Shown one piece after another: positions 41,363 to 50,739 of a DNA stretch of 64,000 nucleotides. The first letter of the stretch is position 1. Every line of letters starts with the position of its first letter. This stretch comes from CAVYXZ01 sp963772595 (GTDB lineage: Bacteria > Chloroflexota > Anaerolineae > Aggregatilineales > Phototrophicaceae). The position numbers and the translations under genes were made by a program. Under the pieces are notes generated by a model. It was not told the DNA's origin. It did not search any database and saw only the letters and a list, made by a program, of their open reading frames with translations. The stretch lies in contig CAVYXZ010000007.1 of assembly GCA_963772595.1 (NCBI GenBank), positions 248,001 through 312,000 of the forward strand. Reading direction: 5' to 3'.

Positions 41363-41941
41363 TCAGCCCTTGTCTTCGTCGTGTGCCGAAACTTCGACCT
41401 CAACCCGCTGCCGGGGCGCGAATTGAATCTCAGCCGCCGGAGACCGCTGCGGTTGTGACTGCGGCGGCGGGGCCTGCATGGCAGGAGGCTGCGGCGTGCG
41501 CGTCTTGTTGACTTCCTGGATACCGTTGCGAACGACGGTCAGTGTCTTCAACAGATGCTGCTCCAGGCGGGAAAGCTCGCCCAGGATATAGGTATCCGCA
41601 TCGGCGACAATCGCTTCTGCTTCCTGGCGCGCCTGTTCGATGATGTTGGCCGCCCGGTTCTGCGCTGCCTGCACCGAGACTTCCTGATCGAGGAGCGCTT
41701 CGCTGCGTGAGCGTGCCTGCTGGACCACCCGCGCCGCTTCTTCGTTCGCCTGCGCCATGACCCGTTCGCGCTGTTCCAGAATCCGCGAGGCTTTCTCGAT
41801 CTCTTCCGGGACCGAAATGCGCATCTGGTCGATGATCTCCAGGGCACGTTCCTCGTCGATCATGGTGTACTTGCTGAAGGGCATGTGACGCCCTTCGTCG
41901 ATCAGATCTTCCAAGCGGTCAACCAGGTGTTGTATATCCAT
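41363..41941 (-). CDS. DivIVA/ATPase-like coiled-coil protein
   Basis: Start at ATG 41941. The 192-aa protein has an N-terminal helical part (MDIQHLVDRLEDLIDEGRHM) and a long coiled coil from about residue 45 to 150 (ASRILEQRERVMAQANEEAA, RAANIIEQARQEAEAIVADA). It ends with a Pro/Gln-rich tail. Similar proteins lie downstream of coaD in Gram-positive-like and Chloroflexota genomes. A cell-division or scaffold role is inferred. It is the last gene of the long minus-strand operon, 16 nt after coaD. Confidence 0.75.
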   Translation of the reverse strand: MDIQHLVDRLEDLIDEGRHMPFSKYTMIDEERALEIIDQMRISVPEEIEKASRILEQRERVMAQANEEAARVVQQARSRSEALLDQEVSVQAAQNRAANIIEQARQEAEAIVADADTYILGELSRLEQHLLKTLTVVRNGIQEVNKTRTPQPPAMQAPPPQSQPQRSPAAEIQFAPRQRVEVEVSAHDEDKG

Positions 41942-41957
41942 GCGACATTCCCCTTTA

Positions 41958-42488
41958 CTAATCCCGAATGCTGGTTGTGTAACCCGGGCTGCTCTCTTTA
42001 GCGTGCAGTTCCGCAAAACGCACCTTCAGGGCCTCGGCTACAAACGCTGGCACCATGCTGCTGACATCTCCCCCCAGTTCCGCGATCTCCCGGATCGTGC
42101 TGGAACTGATATGCAGGTGCCGCTCGTCGGCCATCACCGCGACGGTCTCGATACCGGGTGCAAGCTTTCGGTTGGCTATTCCCATCCTGAATTCTAGCTC
42201 AAAATCGGAAAACACGCGCAAGCCGCGAATGAGCGCCATTGCACCGATTTCCTTCGCATAGTTTACAGTCAAACCCGAATATGGCGCAACCCGGATATTA
42301 GTATCATCCCTAAAGGCTTCCTTTGCCAGTTTCACACGGGCATCCAGGCTGAACAACAGCGGCTTTTTGGGGATGTCGTAGACGCCCACGATCACCTCGT
42401 CGAAGATGCGTGCAGCGCGCCGGGCGACGTCGATGTGCCCGTTGTGGATCGGGTCCAGCGTCGCCGGATAGACAGCAAGTCGTGGCAT
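41958..42488 (-). CDS. coaD: Phosphopantetheine adenylyltransferase
   Basis: The fourth step of CoA synthesis: 4'-phosphopantetheine plus ATP gives dephospho-CoA. The nucleotidyltransferase motif is PATLDPIHNGH (HxGH at 15-18), and the ISSSTIRE motif closes the site. NYAKEIGAMALIRGLRVFSD and ELEFRMGIANRKL are classic CoaD. It is 176 aa and intact. ATG 42488 is chosen. It begins 9 nt after recG. Confidence 0.93.
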   Translation of the reverse strand: MPRLAVYPATLDPIHNGHIDVARRAARIFDEVIVGVYDIPKKPLLFSLDARVKLAKEAFRDDTNIRVAPYSGLTVNYAKEIGAMALIRGLRVFSDFELEFRMGIANRKLAPGIETVAVMADERHLHISSSTIREIAELGGDVSSMVPAFVAEALKVRFAELHAKESSPGYTTSIRD

Positions 42489-42497
42489 CACGTTCTC

Positions 42498-45201
42498 CTA
42501 GCTTACGTCGCTGCGCTCATTTTGCAGCAGGCGTACCCGTTCCGCCAGCAGGCGATGCTGCCCCTGCGTCAGTTCCGGGTCTTCCTCATAAATAGTGCGG
42601 GCTTCGCGCTGCCCCAGTTCGACCAGCTCCGGCGAAATGAACTCCGCCAGCCTGAGCAGGCCGCCGCCGCTCTGGCGTGTGCCCAACAGATCACCCGGCC
42701 CGCGCAGCTGCCAGTCCATCTCGGCCAGCCGGAAGCCATCGGTGATCGATTCCAGCGCCAGCAAGCGTTCACGCGCTTCCGGTGCGTTGCTATCAGGGAT
42801 CAACAGGCAGTAGGAGGCATGTTCGCCCCGCCCCACCCGGCCCCGGAACTGGTGAAGCTGCGCCAGGCCGAAGCGGTTCGCGCCTTCGATGACCATCACC
42901 GAGGCGTTGGGAATGTCTACACCCACCTCAGCCACCGAGGTCGTCACCAGCACATCGAAATCGCCCTGGCTGAAGGCGCTCATGATCTCGTCTTTTTCAG
43001 CGGGTTTCATGCGCCCGTGCAGCAGCCCGACATTATAGCGGAAGAAGACCTGTTTGAGTTCGTCAAAGGCCGCCACCGCTGCCCGCGCCTCAATCGTCTC
43101 CGATTCTTCAACCAGCGGATGCACGATGAAGGCCTGCCGTCCCTGGTCAAGCTGAGCTTCGACAAAGCTGAAGATGCGCTCGCGCGCTACCGGGTCCACC
43201 ACGCGCGTCTGCACCGGCTTACGACCGGGCGGCATCTCATCGATCACCGTCAGGTCGAGGTCCGCGTGCATGGTCAGGGCCAGCGTGCGTGGGATGGGCG
43301 TGGCGGTCATCACCAGCAGATGCGGGTTGGTGCCTTTGCCGCGCAGAGCGCCGCGCTGCTCCACACCAAAACGGTGCTGCTCATCCACCACCGCCAGCGC
43401 CAGGTCCTTAAACTCAACGCCTTCCTGGATCAGTGCGTGCGTGCCGACGACCACGTCTATCGAGCCATCGGCCAGGCCCGCGCGCACCGTCTCGCGTTCG
43501 GCCTGAGTCAGCGATCCGGTCAGCAGCGCCACCGTAGGCGCAGTCTCGCCCGGCATCTTCGCCAGTGCTTCGCTGACGTTGCGGTAATGCTGCTCGGCCA
43601 GGATACTGGTCGGGGCCATGATCGCGGCCTGTTTGCCGTTTGCCACTGCCAGCGGCCAGCGCCGTAATGGCAACCGCCGTCTTGCCAGAGCCGACATCGC
43701 CTTGAAGCAGGCGGTTCATCGGGATCGTTTCGGCCACGTCACGCCGGATGTCGGCAATCGCCTTCTGCTGCGCGCCGGTGAGCGTATAGGGGAACACGGC
43801 CTGCAAGAAAGCCGTCAGATAGTCGTCATCCACAGCCAGCGGATAGGACGGAACACGCTGCCACTCGCGGCGGTTCGCCAAAATCGCCAGTTGCAGCAGC
43901 AGCAGGCTGTCGAAGGCCATCCGCCGCCGCGCATGGCGCAGGTGATCCTCGCCCTCCGGGAAATGAATTTGCTGGATCGCCCAGCCCAGATCCGCCAGTT
44001 CGGCCCGGTCGAGCGTGGCGACCGGCACGTAATCCGGCAGACGCTCCGCCCAATAGGTCACGGCCCGGTGCATCAGCCGCCGCAGCCCGCGCGCTTTCAG
44101 CCCTTCCGTCAGCGGATAGACCGGCACGATGCCGACCGTATGCAGATTGTCCGTGTCGAGATGTTCCCATTCCGGGTTGGTCATCTGCAAGCGCTGGCGA
44201 TAGATAGATGTCTTGCCGCTCAGGACGATCTGGTCGCCGGTTTTGATGTAGCGGCCCATGAAATGCTGGCCGAAGAAGACAGCATCCAGCAGACCGGTGC
44301 CATCGTCCAGCGTCAGCTTGAAGTCACGACGCTTTTGATCGCGCACCTGGACACTGGTCGTTCGCACGGTGCCGATGACCGTTGCCACCTGCTCCACTGG
44401 GAGATTGCTGATGAGGCTCATCTTGCGGTAATCATCGTAGCGGCGCGGCAGGAAATACAGCAGGTCTTGAAGCGTATGCACGCCCAGCCGCTCGAAAGAT
44501 TCGGCCATGCGCTCGCCGACCCCCTTCACGACCGTGACCGGTTGGTGCAGGCCGCGCAGAATATCCGCCGCTTCCTCCGGGTCCATGTCCGGGCGGGGCT
44601 GGCGCGGTGGACGTGCCAGACGCGGTTCAGGCGGCAGATCGGGATGAGGCGGACGGCCTTCGTCACCGCCATCGTAATGGTCCCGGTGCGAGCCTTCGCG
44701 CCGCCCCTCACGCTCTGACTTGCGGCCCCGGTCGCGCGATTCGGACTTACGATCACGTGCTTCCGGCTTACGATCTCGCTTCTGGGTCTCCTGCTTCTGC
44801 TCGCGCGGGCCGGACTCGCGGCGCGGTGCTGACTGTTGTGCTTCAACTGGCTGAGGCGGCGGCTCTGCTTCAGAGGCCGGTTCCGCTTTCGACGGCGCAG
44901 TTTCCGCCGATTCCTGGACCTGGAATTCCGGCGGCGGTGGCACACGCCCGGTGATGCGATCCAGCATGTACTGAATCTGCTCCATCCGCCGGGTGCGGCT
45001 CTCTTCGGCAGCATAGGTGCCCATCAGCTGAACCAGTTCATCCACCAGCAGATGATGCTCCGGGATGCGCGCCTGTTCGTGCGCATCCTTGACCCAATTC
45101 TGGCCGAAAGAAGCCAGCCCGCCGATCACGGCGCTGTCATTCGCACCTTGTTCACGTTCCAGTTTCAGGATCTTTACCAGGGTTTCTAATGCGGATGGCA
45201 T
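42498..45201 (-). CDS. recG: ATP-dependent DNA helicase RecG with charged N-terminal linker, frameshifted
   Basis: RecG remodels stalled replication forks and Holliday junctions. Residues 1-87 form a helical N-terminal extension, 88-204 a Pro/Glu/Arg low-complexity linker, and then the wedge (VTVVKGVGERMAESFERLGV, LLYFLPRRYDDYR). Helicase motifs follow: LLQGDVGSGKTAVA, MAPTSILAEQHY, VVDEQHRFG, LLVMTATPIPRTLALT and LAQLHQFRGRVGRGEHASYC. The TRG-type region follows with WQLRGPGDLLGTRQSGG. One break near 43655 lies just after Walker A. Repaired length is about 900 aa, longer than E. coli RecG because of the extension. It begins 7 nt after the DegV gene. Confidence 0.93.
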
Positions 45202-45207
45202 AATCGC

Positions 45208-46062
45208 CTATCGTCTCCAATTCTTTGGCAGCGCAACAAAACCTATCGCCTTCGTGCCGACGTGAGTCCCCAGCGCGGGGTTTACGTTAATCACTTGCAG
45301 CTCTTCCGGTAGAATATCGGATACTTCCTCGCGCAGCCAATCTATCCCTTCTGGATTATTGACGTGCAGCAGGCTCAAACGCTCCATCGGCGCCAAGGCC
45401 CGCAGGCGCTGCACCAGGTCGGTATGAGCGCGCTTGTTGGTCCGCACCCGTGCCAGGATCTCGACCTCGCCATCGGTCACCGTAATCATCGGCTTGATTT
45501 GCAGCAGGGTTCCGATTCCCGCCGCCGCCAGATTGATCCGCCCGCTGCGGCGCAGATTGTCCAGCGTATTCAGTACGGCGACCAGTTTGCACTGCGCGCG
45601 GGCCTGCTCCATCATCGCCAGCACCTGAGCCAGATCGCCGGTTTCGGCGGCGACCTCCGCCCCAATCAAGATCTGATACCCCAGGGCCATCGTCACCGTA
45701 CCGCCGTCAACCAGCGTCACACGTTCCGGCGGAAGATGCGCACAACCCAACCGGAAGGAATCGTGCAGCGCGCTCAGTTTGGCCGGGGCAGTAATCACAA
45801 TCACGTGATCGGCTTCGGCAGCAGCCTCGTCGATGCGTGCTTTTGCCATGCCCGGCGAGGGCGCGGCAGTCGTCGGGAAAGGGTGCAGCGACGGCAAACG
45901 CTCATAATAGTCTACACGATCCAGCGATTCACCGTCGTCAGCATAACTCTCATCGCCGATATTGACAAAGATGGGCACCACCCCGATCTGCCACTTCTCA
46001 ACCAGATCATCGGGAATATCGCAGGTACTGTCAGTCACGAAACGTATTTTTTGCATAGCCAT
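45208..46062 (-). CDS. DegV-family fatty-acid-binding protein (FakB-like) 1
   Basis: FakB proteins hold a fatty acid so FakA can phosphorylate it. DSTCDIPDDLVEKWQIGVVP, with DSTCD, and SLHPFPTTAAPSPG are the ligand-site motifs. The C-terminal fatty-acid pocket region includes NTLDNLRRSGRINLAAAGIG and IKPMITVTDGEVEI. It is 284 aa and intact. ATG 46062 fits GGAG 10 nt upstream. It overlaps the second DegV gene by 32 nt. Confidence 0.88.
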   Translation of the reverse strand: MAMQKIRFVTDSTCDIPDDLVEKWQIGVVPIFVNIGDESYADDGESLDRVDYYERLPSLHPFPTTAAPSPGMAKARIDEAAAEADHVIVITAPAKLSALHDSFRLGCAHLPPERVTLVDGGTVTMALGYQILIGAEVAAETGDLAQVLAMMEQARAQCKLVAVLNTLDNLRRSGRINLAAAGIGTLLQIKPMITVTDGEVEILARVRTNKRAHTDLVQRLRALAPMERLSLLHVNNPEGIDWLREEVSDILPEELQVINVNPALGTHVGTKAIGFVALPKNWRR

Positions 46063-46929
46063 CGCCGAGATACTCCATCTCGCTTTCCATCAACACGATG
46101 CCCATGACATCCGGCCCAATCAAGGCGGTCAGCGAGGGACCATATTGGGCATAGGGAAAGTGCTGGCCGGGAAATTCGACCAGCAGCCGGTCCTGGAGCA
46201 TCTGCGTTTGGTCAGTGGGAAAGGTCCGGTTCTGCAAGATTACCATCTCTTCAATATCGGTGAATTCGACCACGAATTCGACCAGCCGGTCGATGGCCTG
46301 CGCGCGAGTCCGTACCTTCTCCACCGGGCGCAGCAGACCGTCTTCCAGCGCCAGGCAGGGCTTGACCCCCAGCATCGCGCCCAGAATGGTGTGCGAGGGA
46401 CTCATAATCATCTGCCGTGACAGCAGCGTGCTGATCGAATCCAGGTAAAACATAGCGTAGATGCGTTCCACCGCGCCGCGCACGATGCGAATCACCGATT
46501 CCAGGCTGTCCTCGGTCTCGCAGGCACGGGCCGCCACCCGCACCAGCATCCCCTGCGCGGCGGACATCGTCTCCGAATCAATGACGATGATCTGCAGTGT
46601 CCCAGGCTCTGCCGGGCCGCCGCCCGCGCGTTATCCCAACTCGGAAAAATCTTACGCGAAGGATGAATGGAAATGATGGCCTCGTTGGTCTCCGCAAGTT
46701 CCTGAAACAGATCAGCAAAGGTGGCTTCGCTGGGCGAGGTCGTGGTCGGGATGAGGCGCTCCTGCCGGATCAAGCGCATGGCTTCTTCCGGGCTGAGGTC
46801 CACGCCTTCCTGGTAGCTTTTACCCGCAATAGTGATCGTGTTCGGGACAACGGTGATGGGGTACTGGCTCACGATATGCGGGTTCACAAAGTGCGCGGTG
46901 CTGTCAGTGACAATGTGTATGCTGCTCAT
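46031..46929 (-). CDS. DegV-family fatty-acid-binding protein (FakB-like) 2, frameshifted
   Basis: The second DegV protein has IHIVTDSTAHFVNPHIVSQY and RLIPTTTSPSEATFADLFQE, with the STS/PSP ligand motif. After a break near 46605 the other frame continues with IVIDSETMSAAQGMLVRVAA and ISTLLSRQMIMSPSHTILGA plus MLGVKPCLALEDG. About 299 aa. Its ATG touches the fakA stop. Sequence divergence between the two DegV copies suggests they prefer different acyl chains, as in other FakB pairs (inference). Confidence 0.85.
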
Positions 46930-48610
46930 CTACTCCACGCTGATAATAAATGGATACAGCGGCTGGCCGCCCTCGCACAAGCTCGAAGGACTGGCCGGTA
47001 TGGCGCGCTGCCAGGCGGTCAACCATCTCCTGGGCCTCGTCGCAGGCAGCGATGCACCATAATAAAGGGTGACCAGCTCGCTGTCGTCGTCCAGCGCCTG
47101 GTCCAGCAGGTCGTCCAGCACCTGTTCAACATCATCGCCCGCCACACGCAGGTCGCCATCCAGCAGGCCGATAAACTGATCCTGCCGCACAGACAGCCCA
47201 TCGATTTCCGCATCGCGCGTGGCCCGCGTGATCTCCGCGCTGGTCACGTCGCTCCAGGCTGCTGCGCATCGCGTCCATGACCACCTCGATATTATCAGAA
47301 TGTGCCATGTTCGTATATGCCAGCATAGCGCTGATCCCCTGCGGCAGAGTCCGGCTGGGCACCACGCGCACATCTTTATCGCGCGCCAGCAGGGTCGCCT
47401 GCTCTGCTGCCAGGATGACGTTCCGGTTATTGGGCAGCAGGATAATCTTGTCATTGGGCAGCGCGTCGATAGCCGCCAGGAAATCCTGCGTGCTGGGGTT
47501 CATCGTCTGCCCCCCGGCGATCATGTGCGCTGCGTACAGGTCCTGCTCGAAAAGATGCAGCAGCCCATCGCCGCTGGCGACCGCGACGACTGCGATTTCG
47601 TGATTCACGTGCTCAGGCTCGAACTGCCGCGCCAGCCGGTCCTCGACGTAATGCTGGTACTGGTCCTGCATGTTCTCGACCACCACATCAGCCAGCGCGT
47701 AGCCCAGGCCGATGGCATAGCTGAGCGGCTGGCCGGGATCATGAACATGAACATGCACTTTGATCAGGCGCTCATTGCCGACCACCAGCGTAGACCAGCC
47801 CATTTCGTCGATGGCGCTGCGGACCGCATCCACGTCCATACCCTGGCCGTGAATCAGAAACTGCACGTCGTAGCCGTAGCCCTCTTCATCTTCCGGCACC
47901 AGGGCCTCCTGCCAGCTTGCGGTGACGTCCTCGCGTCTTCTCCGGTCAAGCCGTCGCCTGGGTCCAGCACGGCCTCGCCGTTGAGCAGGCGCAGCATCCC
48001 CTGCAGGATAAAGACCAGCCCCTGCCCGCCGGAATCGACCACCCCGGCCTTCTTCAGAATCGGCAGCAGTTCCGGTGTGCGCTCAAGCGACGCTTCGGCC
48101 GCCTTCGACCATCGCCGCCAGCAGCGCCCGCAGGCTGGCATCCGGTTCGGTTTGATAGTGGTGCTGAGCAGCCTGAAGGCTTCGCGCGAAACGGTGAGGA
48201 TGGTGCCCTCAACCGGCTTGGTCACAGCGGCATAGGCCAGATCCACCGCCCGCTGGCAGGCTTGCAGGCATAAGGCCGCGTCGAAGACCTCGCTGCCCGC
48301 GAATCGTCTCGGCGAAACCGCGCCACAACTGCGAGAGAATCACGCCGGAATTCCCGCGTGCGCCCATCAGCGCGCCGTGCGCCACCGCATCGCCGATAAT
48401 ACCGACTTCGGCCTCATCCATTCCGGCGATTTCGTTGTAGGCGCTGCGCATGGTCAGCAGCATGTTCTTGCCGGTGTCGCCATCCGGTACGGGAAAGACA
48501 TTGGATGCGTCCACGATCTGGTGATTCTGTTCCAGCCAGGCCAGTCCGGCCACAAACAACCACTTCAAGCGATGCCCATCGCAGACCTGATCTTCAATAT
48601 TGACCGTCAT
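46930..48610 (-). CDS. fakA: DAK2-domain fatty-acid kinase (FakA/YloV-like), frameshifted
   Basis: FakA phosphorylates fatty acids carried by FakB to acyl-phosphate for phospholipid synthesis. The N-terminal DAK2 kinase domain has VFPVPDGDTGKNMLLTMRSA, with the metal-binding DGDTG, and MGARGNSGVILSQLWRGFAE. Then come LKKAGVVDSGGQGLVFILQG and, after DEEGYGYDVQFLIHG, the central FakA domain. The C-terminal domain includes ILLPNNRNVILAAEQA and VVPSRTLPQGISAMLAYTN. About five breaks (near 48295, 48240, 48115, 47900, 47240); repaired length about 560 aa. ATG 48610. It lies directly upstream of two DegV genes. Confidence 0.9.
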
Positions 48611-48642
48611 TCCCAAACCTCTATTGCAATAAGCTCTATTCG

Positions 48643-49308
48643 CTAGACCTCTGGCCGCACGGACCGCAGCGCCTGAATGCCCGCTGCGATGCCCTGCGCC
48701 GCGCCGAAAATACTGGTCCCGGCAATCAGGACGTTCGCGCCTGCCTGAATCACACGCAGTGCCGTGCTGGAATCGATGCCACCATCCACGCCAATATCGA
48801 CCGCGCGCCCGGCAGCCATCTGGCGAATCTGGCTGATCTTGGGCAGGGTCTCCGGCAGGAAGCGCTGGCCGCCGAAACCAGGATTGACCGTCATCACCAG
48901 CACGATGTCCAGCAGGCCCATGACTTCGCTGAGCGCGCTGGCGGGCGTATGCGGGTTCACCGCCACCCCGGCCTTGCAGCCCTGCTCATGAATCATGCCC
49001 AGCAGGCGGTGCAGATGCGGCGTTGCTTCAATATGAACCGTAATGCGATTGGCCCCGGCCTTAGCGAAGGGTTCAATAAAATCTTCCGGCTCAACAATCA
49101 TCAGGTGAACGTCCAGTGGAAGCTGCGTGCTGCGCCGTGCCGCTGCCGTCACCATCGGGCCCATCGAAATGTTGGGCACGAAGCGGCCATCCATCACGTC
49201 AACGTGGATCAGATCCGCACCGGCGGCTTCTACAGCAGTGATTTGCTCGCCTAAACGAGTAAAATCCGCCGCCAGAATGGATGGCGCGATGAGGATGGGC
49301 AAGGGCAT
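48643..49308 (-). CDS. rpe: Ribulose-phosphate 3-epimerase
   Basis: Pentose-phosphate enzyme interconverting ribulose-5-P and xylulose-5-P. The TIM-barrel text is canonical: APSILAADFTRLGEQI, LIHVDVMDGRFVPNISMGP, PLDVHLMIVEPEDFIEPF, VMTVNPGFGGQRFLP and VDGGIDSSTALRVIQAGANV. It is 221 aa, intact. It starts at ATG 49308, about 80 nt downstream of a small hypothetical gene, and precedes fakA by 32 nt. Confidence 0.93.
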   Translation of the reverse strand: MPLPILIAPSILAADFTRLGEQITAVEAAGADLIHVDVMDGRFVPNISMGPMVTAAARRSTQLPLDVHLMIVEPEDFIEPFAKAGANRITVHIEATPHLHRLLGMIHEQGCKAGVAVNPHTPASALSEVMGLLDIVLVMTVNPGFGGQRFLPETLPKISQIRQMAAGRAVDIGVDGGIDSSTALRVIQAGANVLIAGTSIFGAAQGIAAGIQALRSVRPEV

Positions 49309-49390
49309 CAATAACAAATCCTTGATTGAATTACAACAGCAGTCTGTATCTTAACAAAGTTGCCGACCAGTTGGCAATTTCGTCGTCAGG

Positions 49391-49693
49391 CTAGACCAGA
49401 ATCCAGCCCAACTGCTCGACGCGGAATCGCAGGCGGCGGAAGTCGGCCTCGGAGTCGAATTCAAACACCGTCGGGTTCGGGGTGAAGAACTGCAACGCCG
49501 CTTGATCTGCCCGTGTTCTCCGACCACAACCCAACGGCGGCCCACGCAGGCTGGCTGCGCCGCGTGACCCAGTACCTTGACCGCGTTACGTCCGCAGGTT
49601 TCAAAGCTGACAAAGCGCTGGTCCTGGAACTCGTCGAGGAATTCCAGCCCAGCTTCGCCAATGTGAAGGATACTTGCGAATCTTATAAATCAC
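49391..49693 (-). CDS. Small conserved-looking protein, unknown, frameshifted
   Basis: Starting at GTG 49693 (overlapping the rlmN stop by 11 nt), the reading VIYKIRKYPSH shifts into IGEAGLEFLDEFQDQRFVSF, ETCGRNAVKVLGHAAQPACV and GRRWVVVGEHGQIK. After a second break near 49508 it continues ALQFFTPNPTVFEFDSEADF to WILV at 49391. About 100 aa, mixed alpha/beta, no membrane helix. No family is recognised. Translational coupling to rlmN supports that it is a real gene. Confidence 0.5.
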
Positions 49694-50739
49694 CGTCCTC
49701 TACTCCCGGTGCAATAACCGACGCCTTCAACTGGCCGCAGCCCGCGTCGATGTCGATCCCACGCCGGACCCGGACAGTCGCTGGCACCCCATAATCCGCC
49801 AGGATCGCCACAAACTGCTCGGCGGCCTCCACACTGGATGGCCCACCGTGATAGGCCCCGGTCGGATTCAACGGAATCGCGTTGACGTGACACAGCATCC
49901 CCTTCAACAAGTGCCCCAGCGCCTGCGCCTGTTGGGGCGTATCAGTCTGGCCGCGAATCAAGGCCCATTCGAAGCTCACCCGCCGCCCGGTCTTGTCGAT
50001 GTAATAGCGGCAGGCATCCAGCACCTCGGCTATCGGCCAGCGCCGGTTGACCGGCAGCAGCGCCGACCGCGCTTTATCCGTCGCCGCGTGCAGACTGATT
50101 GCCAACTTGACCTGTAAGCCTTCATCGGCAAAACGCCGGATCTGCGGCGCAAGGCCGACCGTACTGACCGTAATGTGCCGCGCGCCAATGCCGAGATCGT
50201 CCATGATGCGGTGCAGCGCGACCAGTGCCTCATCATAATTATGGAAGGCTTCGCCCATACCCATTAAGACCACATTGCTCAGGCGCTCGCCCTCCCCTGC
50301 CAGCAGAACGGCGAAAGCCAGTCGCCTGCTCGAAAATCTCCGCCGAGGTCAGGTGCCGCGCGAAGCCCATCTGCCCGGTCGCACAGAAGACGCAGCCAAA
50401 AGCACAGCCCGCCTGAGTCGAAATGCAGGCCGTGCGCCGGTCGTCGTCATAGGCCATCAGCACCAATTCGATCAACTGGCCGTCCGGCAGACGGTACAGG
50501 CGTTTGAGCGTGCCGTCTTTGCTGCGCTGCTCGGCGACGATTTCCAGCACACCCAGGCGAGTCTCGGCAGCCAGACGCTCGCGCAGTGCTGCCGGGAGAT
50601 TGCTCATGGCGGCGAAGCTGTCCACCCGCCGCTCATACAGCCAGCCGTAAAGCTGTTTGGCCCGGTAGGCCGGTTCGCCCCAGCCGACCAGCAGGTCCTT
50701 GAGTTCGTCTTGCGAAAGCGCATAGAGATCAATAGTCAT
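49683..50739 (-). CDS. rlmN: Dual-specificity rRNA/tRNA methyltransferase RlmN, frameshifted
   Basis: Radical-SAM enzyme that makes 2-methyladenosine at 23S rRNA A2503 and some tRNAs. The cluster motif is CAFGCVFC (Cys112, 116, 119). VLMGMGEAFHNYDEALVALH, ITVSTVGLAPQIRRFADEG and LAISLHAATDKARSALLPVN follow, and the second catalytic Cys is in IDIDAGCGQL. One break lies near 50325. Repaired length about 352 aa. The start overlaps the stop of the secreted-protein gene by 11 nt. Many homologs have GEP where this has GEA in MGMGEA. Confidence 0.92.

Noticed and set aside
49360..49385. Hairpin TTGCC/GGCAA as terminator before rpe
   Set aside because: Only 5 bp with a weak T-run; too short to call.
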